Positions 7,082-13,091 of a stretch of DNA of 13,126 nt are shown piece by piece. Both the position numbers and the translations under genes were made by a program. The notes under the pieces are model-generated. The model was not told the DNA's origin, searched no databases, and worked only from the letters and a program-made list of their open reading frames with translations. How positions within the stretch are numbered: position 1 is the first letter of the stretch; every line of letters starts with the position of its first letter. Origin of the DNA: Chrysochromulina tobinii (lineage: Eukaryota > Haptophyta > Prymnesiales > Chrysochromulinaceae); NCBI GenBank assembly GCA_001275005.1, contig JWZX01001987.1, forward strand, positions 1 to 13,126. Reading direction: 5' to 3'.

Positions 7082-7148
7082 TTCTTCTCCTTCCGCGTGA
7101 CGCGCGCGCGATCACACAGAGATCATCACACACTTCCCCGCGCGTGGC
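7082..7148. promoter_or_regulatory. 67-bp divergent promoter region
   Basis: Start codons of the unrecognised minus-strand gene (7081) and the SET-MYND gene (7149) are 67 bp apart, so both promoters and 5' UTRs must share this space or extend into coding DNA. It contains GCGTGACGCGCGCGCG (7095-7110) and two GATCA sites (7110, 7122) each near a CACA run. No TATA box is visible. Confidence 0.4.
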
Positions 7149-8522
7149 ATGTCTCGTGCTCCTTCAGAATTTCAGGCCGCGGCTTTGCTGCAGAAGAAGA
7201 GGCGCCGAGACCCTTCTGGGCCACCCTCGCCAAGTTCGCATGAACCGTGGTCACCGCCACCGCCACCGCCGGGGGTGTGCATTCGGGAACTTCCGGGCCG
7301 TGGACGCTGCTTGATTGCAGACAGAGCCTTTGCCCGGGGTGAGACTATTCTATCCGAGACGCCGCTGTTGGCCGTCGCCGTCGACATGCCCGGCGCGCGA
7401 GCCAAGTGCGGCGTCGGCGGGCACTTGGCATGCGATCGATGCCTGACCTTTCTCGGTCCGGCCGACTTGCACTGCTCCGTTGCCGCGGGAACCCCGCTCA
7501 ACGCTGCTGCGGCGTGGCTTCTCAAGTCCCCCACAGGGGTGGTTTCCTGTGGCTGTGGCGCGCTGTATTGCAGCCGCGCATGCGCCGACGCAGACGTAGC
7601 CCGAGGCCACAGGCTGTTGTGTGAAGGCGAAGGCCGCAAAGCGGCAGCCGCCCTCCGAGCTTGGCGTTCGCATGCGGAGGGGACTGAACTGCCAGAGCTA
7701 GAGCTGGCCGCACGGTTGCTAGTGGCGCGGCTCTGCGCCGATGCGCGGCTGCACCGCGGCAGTACCACGGGCGTGGGCACCAGCGCCACACGGCAAGGGA
7801 TAGAGGCTTTGGCGACAGCCGAGACTGCGACGGCTCTCGAGCTCGTGCAGGAGCCTGTAGCCACGGTGATCGGCCGTGATGCCGCAGGCGCGGAGGCGGC
7901 GGCACAGACACTTGGCGATGTGAGCGCCTCGTGCTCGCTGCTTTTGGCCGCGCTGCTCTCGCAGGAACGAGCCGCCACCGAGGCCGGCGTCACACGTGCT
8001 CAGATCGAAGCGGGCTGCGTCATGGAGGGGCTTCACTCTTTTGGGGCCCTTGTCGGATTGACGCTGCTGAACCAGTGTGCGGTGACGGTGCCAAGCCCGG
8101 CGGCGGCCTCCTTCTCGCCGCGGCGCAGCGTCGAGCCGCTCGACGCGACCGGCCTCTTCTGGTTCGTCTGCATGATGAATCACTCGTGCTGCCCGAACGC
8201 CGAGCTCTCCTATGCCCCAACGGCTGATGGGGTCGTTGAGGTCCAACAGACGAGCCGACCGGCCTCGGCGCGGATCGTCGCAGCGTGCGACATCCCGGCT
8301 GGCGGCGAGATTATGCACTCGTACGTGGACCGGCATGAGTCGCGCAAGCTGCGCCGCGAGGCGCTCGCCATGTACGGCTTCACGTGCACCTGTCGCGCCT
8401 GTACCAAATCGGGGAGGCGAGTCTCCATCCGCGAGCGGCGTGGTCGGCGTGGTCGGGGAGAGCAGCAGCTGTGGAGCTCGTGTTGGTGGCACCGGACTCT
8501 GACGCCAATCTCTTGCCTCTGA
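7149..8522 (+). CDS. SET-MYND (SMYD-like) protein lysine methyltransferase candidate
   Basis: The 457-residue frame has the split-SET layout of SMYD proteins. It starts with a basic KKRRR and a proline run (1-41). The N-terminal SET strands follow (about 43-77, GRGRCLIADRAFARGETILS), then a MYND-like zinc region with ligands C95/C98, C134/C136, C141/C145 and H154/C158. After a long helical insert comes the SET core with MNHSCCPN (343-350) and GGEIMHSYVD (385-394), then the post-SET CTCRAC (C413, C415, C418). NHSCxPN and the SY tyrosine are the S-adenosylmethionine and catalytic motifs of the family, so it is probably active; the substrate cannot be told. The last 35 residues (from about 422) are basic and Trp/Ser-rich, unlike SMYD C-termini, so the true 3' end may be spliced away from TGA at 8520. 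The start is the only ATG close upstream of the domain. Confidence 0.87.
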   Translation: MSRAPSEFQAAALLQKKRRRDPSGPPSPSSHEPWSPPPPPPGVCIRELPGRGRCLIADRAFARGETILSETPLLAVAVDMPGARAKCGVGGHLACDRCLTFLGPADLHCSVAAGTPLNAAAAWLLKSPTGVVSCGCGALYCSRACADADVARGHRLLCEGEGRKAAAALRAWRSHAEGTELPELELAARLLVARLCADARLHRGSTTGVGTSATRQGIEALATAETATALELVQEPVATVIGRDAAGAEAAAQTLGDVSASCSLLLAALLSQERAATEAGVTRAQIEAGCVMEGLHSFGALVGLTLLNQCAVTVPSPAAASFSPRRSVEPLDATGLFWFVCMMNHSCCPNAELSYAPTADGVVEVQQTSRPASARIVAACDIPAGGEIMHSYVDRHESRKLRREALAMYGFTCTCRACTKSGRRVSIRERRGRRGRGEQQLWSSCWWHRTLTPISCL

Positions 8523-8589
8523 GGTACGGCGTGCTCGAGGTGCTGTACAAAACAGGGAGAAAACGCTTTCGGGGAAATCGGAAATGTCA

Positions 8590-8605
8590 CCGCCCACGCG
8601 GGCGG
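8590..8605. other. GC-rich hairpin, 6-bp stem
   Basis: CCGCCC (8590-8595) and GGGCGG (8600-8605) pair perfectly around the loop ACGC. It lies 68 bp after the SET-MYND stop. There is no following T-run, and this is a eukaryotic context, so I do not call a terminator. Confidence 0.6.
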
Positions 8606-8736
8606 ACCGTCACTGAGCTCTGAGGCGTCACCCCAGTCCCCAAACCCGGTGACAGCGCCATCGCGGCGTCGAGTCGCCCATGGCCCCCAAACCGACCGGG
8701 CACAAACGCATTGGCAATCTCGCAAACTGTGACGTC

Positions 8737-8784
8737 GGGATCGGATCCCGTCCGGGGATCGGACAATTGGGATCGGATCCCCGT
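8737..8784. repeat. Three copies of GGGATCGGA in 48 bp
   Basis: GGGATCGGA occurs at 8737, 8755 and 8769. The first and third copies extend to GGGATCGGATCCC, a near-perfect 13-bp palindrome, and are followed by CGT/CCGT. Spacing is irregular (18 and 14 bp). Confidence 0.8.
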
Positions 8785-8871
8785 AAAACCCCGTATTAAA
8801 TCAGATAAAAAATCATTAAATGCCAGTGCTGCTGCTGGTTGCTGGATGCTGCCGGTCGCCGTCGTCGTGAG

Positions 8872-8891
8872 CACCCAGTAACACCCAGTAA
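8872..8891. repeat. Perfect 10-bp tandem repeat (CACCCAGTAA x2)
   Basis: CACCCAGTAA occurs at 8872-8881 and again at 8882-8891 with no mismatch. Confidence 0.85.
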
Positions 8892-8942
8892 TATACACAC
8901 ACCGCGGAATCCGTCGCCACACACAGCAAGCGCCCGAAGGTC

Positions 8943-9644
8943 GTTTCGCACGACGCGCTCTCGCTCTCCCGCGCGTGCAGCGGCCTCGGCAAGGAGACAA
9001 CTTGGCTGCACGGCGACTCCATGGCCGAGCCGAGCGAGCTGTCGCGCAGCGCCAGGGCCACTCAGCCGGCTACTACACGGCGCGCGGCGGCGTGAGCCCG
9101 CAGCTCCAATGCATGATGAAGGGCGACGAGACGCGCGGCGTGGTCGCGTGTGCCTTTGACGGCTGCACCGGCGCGCTGCCCGGCCAGGGCCACGGCGTCG
9201 AGCCGCCCACGGCGTCGAGCCGCCCGCGGCGTTGTTCCGCCCGGCGACGCAGCTCTCAGCGCCGATCGTGCGCGCCCTCGCCCTTGCCCTCGCCGTCGAC
9301 CGCCGCGTGCAGGTCCTGCTGCTCCAAGGCCGCAAGCCCAACCAGGCCGCGTGGTGGGACACGCCCGTCGGCCTCGACGCTTGCGCACGCGCCGGACATC
9401 GTCGGCTGCGCACTGCCGAGCCCAAGCACCTTCGGCATTAACGAATGCCAAGGTGATGGGCTTCGAGTTTGCACAGCTCGGCGGCGAGCCCAAGTACCTG
9501 GTCAAGCTGCCCGAGCTCTCCGAGTCGGGCGCGACGATGTCGCCCTGCTTCGCGCACTGCCCGCGGCGCGCGCTGCGCAACGCGCACGAGATCGCCTTCG
9601 TGGACAGCTTGAGGTCGCTACATGGCTATGGATTCTGGCCATGA
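8943..9644 (+). pseudogene. Frame-broken coding remnant, family not recognised
   Basis: Protein-like stretches continue along the plus strand but change frame. 8943 to about 9050 reads GLGKETTWLHGDSMAEPSEL. About 9055-9207 reads GHSAGYYTARGGVSPQLQCM and then GDETRGVVACAFDG. About 9225-9390 reads FRPATQLSAPIVRALALA and then QVLLLQGRKPNQAAWWDTP. About 9440-9613 reads TNAKVMGFEFAQLGGEPKYL. The break near 9207 is explained exactly by a 17-bp tandem duplication. The others, near 9050 and about 9390-9440, have no obvious cause and could be indels, sequencing errors or unseen introns. The first-strand/helix pattern around 9240-9320 vaguely recalls a phospholipase D-like fold, but no HKD motif is present, so I assign nothing. 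Codon use is GC-rich like the intact genes. Confidence 0.5.
9191..9224 (+). repeat. 17-bp perfect tandem duplication causing a frameshift
   Basis: CACGGCGTCGAGCCGCC is present at 9191-9207 and 9208-9224. The length is not a multiple of three. The coding-like frame before it and the one after it differ by exactly this amount, so a single copy would give one continuous frame. Confidence 0.85.
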
Positions 9645-9826
9645 ATCCAAATGACATCTTGCTAGTTCATGTTTGCCGTCTCTCAGCACGGGATACAAGA
9701 TTCTACTCCTTAAGTGGGGTAGATTCCGCGTCCGCTGGAGCCGCGGCATTCATGGGTAAGAGTTTCGTCTATTGCGGGCCGCAAATGGTCACGCTCTGAG
9801 GTCGTTACTCTCTCATCAGGCGGTTT

Positions 9827-10336
9827 GTGGCCATTACATGGTTGCGGACACGGAATTCCATCGGCTGCAGAGTGGCAGTATTGGCGAGGTTGGGGTTGAG
9901 GTTGGGGTTGATGATGCTGATGATGCTGATGATGCTGAGCACCACCTTTGGACTACGTCTGCCTATGCACGCGTGTACGACATCTCGCTACCAATCGCGG
10001 ACTGCCGTGGCATGGAGCGGTGGGCGCGCACTTCGCCGAACCAGGGAGTCGCATTTTCGACTACGGAGGGTGGGCGGAGCATACTATCAGAGGCAATCGA
10101 GCGTCTACGTGCATACCAACCAGAAGCTCTTCGAGTTATTCTACACAACGCAAGGCGAGGGTCGACAGGCGAAGGTGGTGCGTGCGGGTGCCAAGGGCTT
10201 CACCCCGCAGCAGCAGCAGCAGCAGCCGCAGGTGAGCCTGCAGGCGCAGCAGCAGCCGGCCCAAGGCATCAGCGAACACATGCCGGACAGTTTGCCGGAC
10301 CAGGTGATGACTGATGAGGTGAAGGATTGCGATTAA
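9827..10336 (+). CDS. Doubtful ORF with glutamine repeats, possible exon
   Basis: A 169-residue frame. The N-terminal third is translated minisatellite (LGLRLGLMMLMMLMML) and is probably not real protein. The middle (from about 10080) reads protein-like, with QSSVYVHTNQKLFELFYTTQ, followed by six Gln and a second Gln-rich patch. Two other plus frames here also look partly coding (for example GSRIFDYGGWAEH in one and SILSEAIERLRAYQPEAL in another), so no frame clearly wins. A canonical CAG/GTGAGC donor at 10232, straight after the Gln codons, suggests part of a spliced gene. The family is not recognised. Confidence 0.25.
   Translation: MAITWLRTRNSIGCRVAVLARLGLRLGLMMLMMLMMLSTTFGLRLPMHACTTSRYQSRTAVAWSGGRALRRTRESHFRLRRVGGAYYQRQSSVYVHTNQKLFELFYTTQGEGRQAKVVRAGAKGFTPQQQQQQPQVSLQAQQQPAQGISEHMPDSLPDQVMTDEVKDCD
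9886..9936 (+). repeat. Compound minisatellite (12-mer x2, then 9-mer x3)
   Basis: GAGGTTGGGGTT is repeated twice (9886-9909), followed by GATGATGCT three times (9910-9936), all perfect. Confidence 0.85.
10208..10225 (+). repeat. (CAG)6 trinucleotide repeat
   Basis: Six consecutive CAG codons, then CCG CAG; a further CAG CAG CAG follows at about 10246. In the 9827 frame they encode glutamine. Confidence 0.85.
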
Positions 10337-10474
10337 TTGCGAATGACCGCCACATAAATTTCCTCCCCCGCGTGATGCAATGATAGGTGAGGCGAACGCA
10401 CAGCGCGTGCGTTGGGGAACCTAGCCTATCAGCGCCGAGAGAAATCTTCCCCCCTTCCCCCCTTGCATGCGCAG
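10232..10474 (+). other. Candidate intron (243 nt) with strong splice signals
   Basis: The donor CAG/GTGAGC at 10232 matches the U1 consensus. The acceptor at 10474 follows a marked pyrimidine tract (two TTCCCCCC units, 10447-10462) and ends GCATGCGCAG/GAG. Removal is phase 0 and leads into a frame open to TAG at 10811-10813, but that downstream frame is Ser-rich and not convincingly coding, so support is from signals only. Confidence 0.3.
10381..10431. other. Two-step 51-nt hairpin
   Basis: Outer arms TGATAGG (10381-10387) and CCTATCA (10425-10431) pair perfectly. Inside, AGG (10390-10392) can pair with CCT (10420-10422), and AACGCAC (10395-10401) pairs perfectly with GTGCGTT (10407-10413) around a 5-nt loop. 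This nested pairing looks like a structured RNA or cruciform element; no known RNA family fits. Confidence 0.5.
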
Positions 10475-10557
10475 GAGATTCACACCTTCATTCCTTCTGA
10501 CCAACCAAGACAGCGGGGCGAGAACCCGGGACGCGGCTCTGCCACCATCGAGGCGCG

Positions 10558-10731
10558 CTACCCCGTCGCAGCGCATGCTCGAGGCCATAACCTCGAATTT
10601 AGGGCTCCAGTCCAAAGCCATCTCGTCCAGGGTGTGGGCACGACGAGCTCGGGGCGCGCACTGCGCAGAACAGGCGTGCCGCGGCGCTCGTACAGCACTG
10701 CGTCTTCATACTCTTCATCTTCATCGAGCAT
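10558..10731 (-). CDS. Small acidic ORF (57 codons), possible gene fragment
   Basis: An ATG at 10731 opens a 57-residue frame to TAG at 10558-10560. The first 40 residues (MLDEDEEYEDAVLYERRG, then ARPELVVPTPWTRW) read much more like protein than the opposite strand, which is a serine run. The last 15 residues look random, while another minus frame continues with DEMALDWSPKFEVMASSM, so this may be one piece of a frame-broken gene. The family is not recognised. Confidence 0.2.
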   Translation of the reverse strand: MLDEDEEYEDAVLYERRGTPVLRSARPELVVPTPWTRWLWTGALNSRLWPRACAATG

Positions 10732-10813
10732 GCTCGTGGCGTGGAGGAGTCCGATAGATCAAAGGGCGACGATTCGAATGATGCTAAATCCGACGTACCA
10801 ATCGCCGTTCTAG

Positions 10814-11245
10814 ACGTCAACGACACTCGGACGTCGGACCTGCTCCGCAGTCGCCGCGTTCTGTGAGGGGTGCCAAGCGACACGCGCGCTGCAGCTGGTG
10901 CAGGCGATGCGCTCAGCCAACGTGCGCGCCGACGCGATCGTGTTCAACTCGGCGCTGAGTGCGTACGCGCGCAACCGGCTAACGCTGTGGAAGCCCGCGC
11001 GCTAGCTGCCGCGCGACATGCGCGTGCAGCGCCAAGCGACAGCGACACACACGATGTGGCAGGTGCAGGCGATACGCTCAGCCAACGTGCGCGCCAACGC
11101 GATCGTGTTAAACTCGGCGCTGAGTGCGTCGCGCGCAACCGGCCGCCGCTGCGGACGCCCGCGCGCCAATGCTGCGTTTCATGCAACGCTGAAGCTTTCC
11201 GCCCACCACGGCCTCCTAATGCGAGCTCCAGACACTACATCGTAA
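10814..11245 (+). pseudogene. PPR (pentatricopeptide repeat) protein relic
   Basis: The frame 10814-11005 contains a full PPR helix pair, ATRALQLVQAMRSANVRAD, followed by the start of the next repeat, AIVFNSALSAYARN. These match the PPR pattern (hydrophobic helix A, xALxLxxxMxxxxVxPD, then xxxFNxxLxAY). It ends at TAG 11003-11005 after an unrelated tail. A second, diverging copy (11063-11143, VQAIRSANVRANAIVLNSAL) lies in a separate frame that loses the PPR pattern after a 1-nt deletion and ends at 11245. PPR proteins bind organellar RNA and normally carry many repeats; only one and a half are left, so this is a fragment or relic. Confidence 0.65.
10872..11143 (+). repeat. Recent tandem duplication inside the PPR relic
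   Basis: The core at 10898-10979 (82 nt) recurs at 11063-11143 (81 nt) with three substitutions and one 1-nt deletion by my alignment. The copies also share GCCAAGCGACA at 10872 and 11031. The offset is 159-165 nt, not a multiple of the 105-nt PPR unit, so this is a DNA duplication and not the native repeat array. Confidence 0.85.
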
Positions 11246-11480
11246 TTCGGCGCTCGCTCCGAGCGCCGAGCGGCCCGGACAGCATGGTGGCCTCCCCTGC
11301 AGTGCACAGACCAAAGAGACAGGCACCCTGGCCAAGTACCTCAAGTCGCTCGGAGTCCAAATCACCGAAGTCGACCTCGACGTAGAGTCGGACGAGGACG
11401 AGGAGGACGAGGCGGGCCACCCTCTCGTCGACGATGAAGCACAAGAAGCGGTCGACGAGGACGAGGACGACGACCTCTGA
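11220..11480 (+). CDS. Acidic coding fragment in frame with the SLX1 domain
   Basis: The frame is open from just after TAA (11217-11219) to TGA (11478-11480). From about 11303 it reads protein-like: KETGTLAKYLKSLGVQITEV, then an Asp/Glu-rich stretch with two acidic clusters ending DEDEDDDL. A splice acceptor (CCTCCCCTGCAG, ending 11302) precedes the good part, so it could be an exon beginning at 11303. It has no ATG of its own. The SLX1-like frame continues directly after the TGA. It may be the N-terminal part of that protein or the acidic C-terminus of another gene. Confidence 0.35.
   Translation, partial: CELQTLHRNSALAPSAERPGQHGGLPCSAQTKETGTLAKYLKSLGVQITEVDLDVESDEDEEDEAGHPLVDDEAQEAVDEDEDDDL
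11248..11268. other. Perfect 9-bp GC hairpin
   Basis: CGGCGCTCG (11248-11256) and CGAGCGCCG (11260-11268) are exact reverse complements around the loop CTC. Confidence 0.75.
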
Positions 11481-11855
11481 CTCGAGCCTTCGGCTCACAA
11501 CGCGTACCTGCTGCGAAGCGCGCATACGCGCCGGACGTACGTAGGCTACTCACCGGATCCTTTTCGTCGGCAGCATAATGGGGAGATCGCAGGTGGAAGT
11601 GCCCCTACCGCAGGACGGCCGTGGGAACTTGTGCTCTTCGTGCGCGGTTTCCGTTCCAAGCACAGTGCGCTCGCTTTCGAATACGCGTGGCAAAAGCCGC
11701 ATTCGAGCCGGCACACGGCACGCATGTGGGGCGTTCTCGGGATGAGCAAGTGTTCGGTTCGTACGAGTGTCAGCGTGCGTCGTCGTGCGCTCTCCATGCT
11801 ACTCGGGCACGGTGTGTTAGGGCATGAGCCGCTCTCGGTGTGTGAGGTCGCGTGA
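11481..11855 (+). CDS. SLX1: SLX1-like GIY-YIG structure-specific endonuclease domain, incomplete
   Basis: From 11499 the frame reads as a SLX1-type GIY-YIG domain. The first motif is AYLLRS (from 11502), the second TYVG (11535-11546), then [10 protein letters not shown] with the conserved catalytic arginine and [16 protein letters not shown], and [12 protein letters not shown] with the catalytic glutamate at 11679-11681. The downstream MWGVLG...[18 protein letters not shown] also fits the family. SLX1 is the nuclease subunit that cuts branched DNA with SLX4. Problems: no ATG between TGA 11478 and the domain, a likely two-residue shortening between FRR and QHNG, and no C-terminal RING-like zinc domain before TGA 11853. 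Either flanking exons are missed or this is a decaying copy. A GTGTGTGAGG stretch near 11838 could be a donor. Confidence 0.72.
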   Translation, partial: LEPSAHNAYLLRSAHTRRTYVGYSPDPFRRQHNGEIAGGSAPTAGRPWELVLFVRGFRSKHSALAFEYAWQKPHSSRHTARMWGVLGMSKCSVRTSVSVRRRALSMLLGHGVLGHEPLSVCEVA

Positions 11856-12126
11856 AACGTTTCTTGGGTGGAAAGGCCGCGTCCAGCGGTTCACAGATCA
11901 GAATTTCAGACCCCCTGGTTACTCAAAAGTCGGCGTTACGCTTTTCCGGTGAGAACATGCAACCCTCACACCGAGCAATCCGCAATCCAAAGTTGCAATG
12001 CTCACACCAATAGACAACGGCATCTGAGGGTGACGCTCCTCGAGCCACGACTCAAACTTCCTCGAACAGACTGCTCGAGGCCTCTTACGGCTCGAAACGG
12101 CTGTGGCGGGACGCGCCAATCATGCA
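11856..12126. other. No recognisable gene
   Basis: About 270 bp between the SLX1-like frame and the 3' end of the minus-strand gene. I looked for the missing SLX1 zinc domain in all plus frames and did not see its Cys pattern. It probably contains the 3' UTR of the minus-strand gene. Confidence 0.5.
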
Positions 12127-12710
12127 TCAATGGCCATGACCCGCGGCCTTCCGAGCATTCACATGGGCTGGCCCAAGCCCCTCCGTGGTCCACTGGATGT
12201 GATCCACGTCCCACCGGCGCTTGGTCCATTCGTCGTGGCGGCCCTCCCAGGCCTTGTAGGTGCAGGGCGCACCGGGGCCCTTGGGCTGAGAGTGGAATGC
12301 TTTCTCACCATAGTACTTGATAGACACTGCGAGGGGGGCAGGCTGGCAGCTGTGAGCACAAAGGAACGCGCGCTCGATAATGCTGAGCGAGCGTTCAAGC
12401 GCGTCCAGCACGCACACTCGGAGACAGGGATCGTCGACCGCTGCGGGTAGATGCGCTTCTCGTAATGGTCCACGGCCGCCGTCTGGACGTTCCGCTCCTT
12501 ACGGATCGCTTGGAGCTGAACCTCCAGCGGCATGTGCATCGAGCTGTACTTGGAAAACTTGCCAAGATTCAGCAGCATCTGAGGATCTGGCGGCTTCTGG
12601 AGCGCCTCAATTCCGTACGTCATCGCCCACACGGCGGGGCCTTTCGCCTCCTTTGCCATGAGCTCGCGGTAAACCCGCAGGCCAATCGAGTTATCGATCG
12701 GCACGTTCAT
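12127..12710 (-). CDS. Unrecognised small protein, two exons
   Basis: The start ATG is at 12710 (MNVPIDNSIGLRVYREL). Exon 1 is 12710-12416 and exon 2 12326-12127, joined in frame by an 89-nt intron, giving 164 residues. The longer open frame back to 12881 begins with GTG, not ATG, and is left out. Visible features are helices in LMAKEAKGPAVWAMTYGIEAL and KERNVQTAAVDHYEKRIYPQ, then SIKYYGEKAFHSQPKGPG, a Trp-rich patch (KAWEGRHDEWTKRRWDVDHIQW region) and a His/Lys/Gly tail. There is no signal peptide or membrane segment. The size and basic, Trp-rich nature recall accessory subunits of mitochondrial complexes, but I can match no family, including UQCRB/QCR7. Confidence 0.6.
12327..12415 (-). other. 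Intron of the two-exon gene (89 nt)
   Basis: The donor GTGCGTGC at 12415 (after GAG-T, phase 1) and acceptor CCTGCCCCCCTCGCAG ending 12327, with a clear pyrimidine tract, keep both coding-like frames joined. Reading through gives low-complexity Ser/Pro/Arg sequence instead of the Trp-rich exon 2. An alternative acceptor CTCACAG ends at 12350 and would need a different donor phase. Confidence 0.6.
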
Positions 12711-12987
12711 TCTATCAGCCGGATGGATCGAGCGGAAAGGCTGTGGCTCTGGGCGGAGGCTGGTATCGGCCTGCCCCTTCTTTTCGGCCGCGCCTAGTGC
12801 CTCGCCTCGCACACGCGATGTAACGACTTTCGTGTTCCAACTTGAACAACTCCCCTCAAAGAGGGAAGATCTGCGATTCACACATCACACTTGACAACAA
12901 TCCCCACCCCAGCACCACCTGATTTTGAACTAAGTGATGAATATTCATAGTTACTTGATTCTCCCCTCGCTGCGCTCCATCTATCGC

Positions 12988-13012
12988 AGATATCTGATAT
13001 GATATGATATCT
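12988..13012. repeat. GATAT microsatellite within an inverted repeat
   Basis: GATAT is repeated three times (12996-13010), and AGATATC (12988-12994) is mirrored by GATATCT (13006-13012). Confidence 0.8.
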
Positions 13013-13090
13013 CCTCCCCTCAGCATGCCGGTTGCCGGTGGCTGTCGCAGATCTGCAGCTCCACGCCACCCTAGCCCGCCGCCACCTGCC

Positions 13091-13091
<1 letters not shown>

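Larger units (their letters stand above)
8523..8942. other. Non-coding region with hairpins and short repeats
   Basis: About 420 bp with no credible gene. It holds a GC hairpin (8590-8605), a cluster of GGGATCGGA repeats (8737-8784), two nearby CCCCGTA words, an AT-rich patch (8793-8820) and a 10-bp tandem repeat (8872-8891). The first part may be 3' UTR or a missed last exon of the SET-MYND gene. Confidence 0.5.

Noticed and set aside
7719-8597. Minus-strand ORFs opposite the SET-MYND gene
   Set aside because: They overlap conserved SET and post-SET motifs on the plus strand and show no domain themselves.
8737-8784. CRISPR-like array
   Set aside because: Repeats of 9-15 bp with irregular 5-9 bp gaps do not make a CRISPR repeat-spacer pattern, and the context is eukaryotic.
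9225-9400. Phospholipase D-like domain
   Set aside because: A helix-strand pattern is suggestive, but no HxKxxxxD motif is seen in any frame.
8975-9799. Single 274-codon ORF as one intact protein
   Set aside because: Only its first part (to about 9207) and scattered pieces read as protein. Past the 17-bp repeat another frame is clearly better, so the long ORF is a by-product of low stop frequency.
11478-11480. TGA as selenocysteine or programmed readthrough
   Set aside because: No SLX1 family member is known to carry selenocysteine, and I see no SECIS-like element. A mutation, an intron or separate genes are simpler.
11235-11525. Minus-strand ORF with Val/Leu-rich repeats
   Set aside because: It is the complement of the Asp/Glu codons of the acidic fragment; the apparent hydrophobic repeats come from GAC/GAG runs.
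12127-12710. Cytochrome bc1 subunit 7 (UQCRB/QCR7)
   Set aside because: Size and Trp/basic composition suggested it, but I cannot align the family's conserved motifs with confidence.
12159-12881. Single-exon 240-codon gene starting at 12881
   Set aside because: It begins with GTG, and its C-terminal third is low-complexity read-through of an intron. The two-exon model with ATG 12710 explains both frames.
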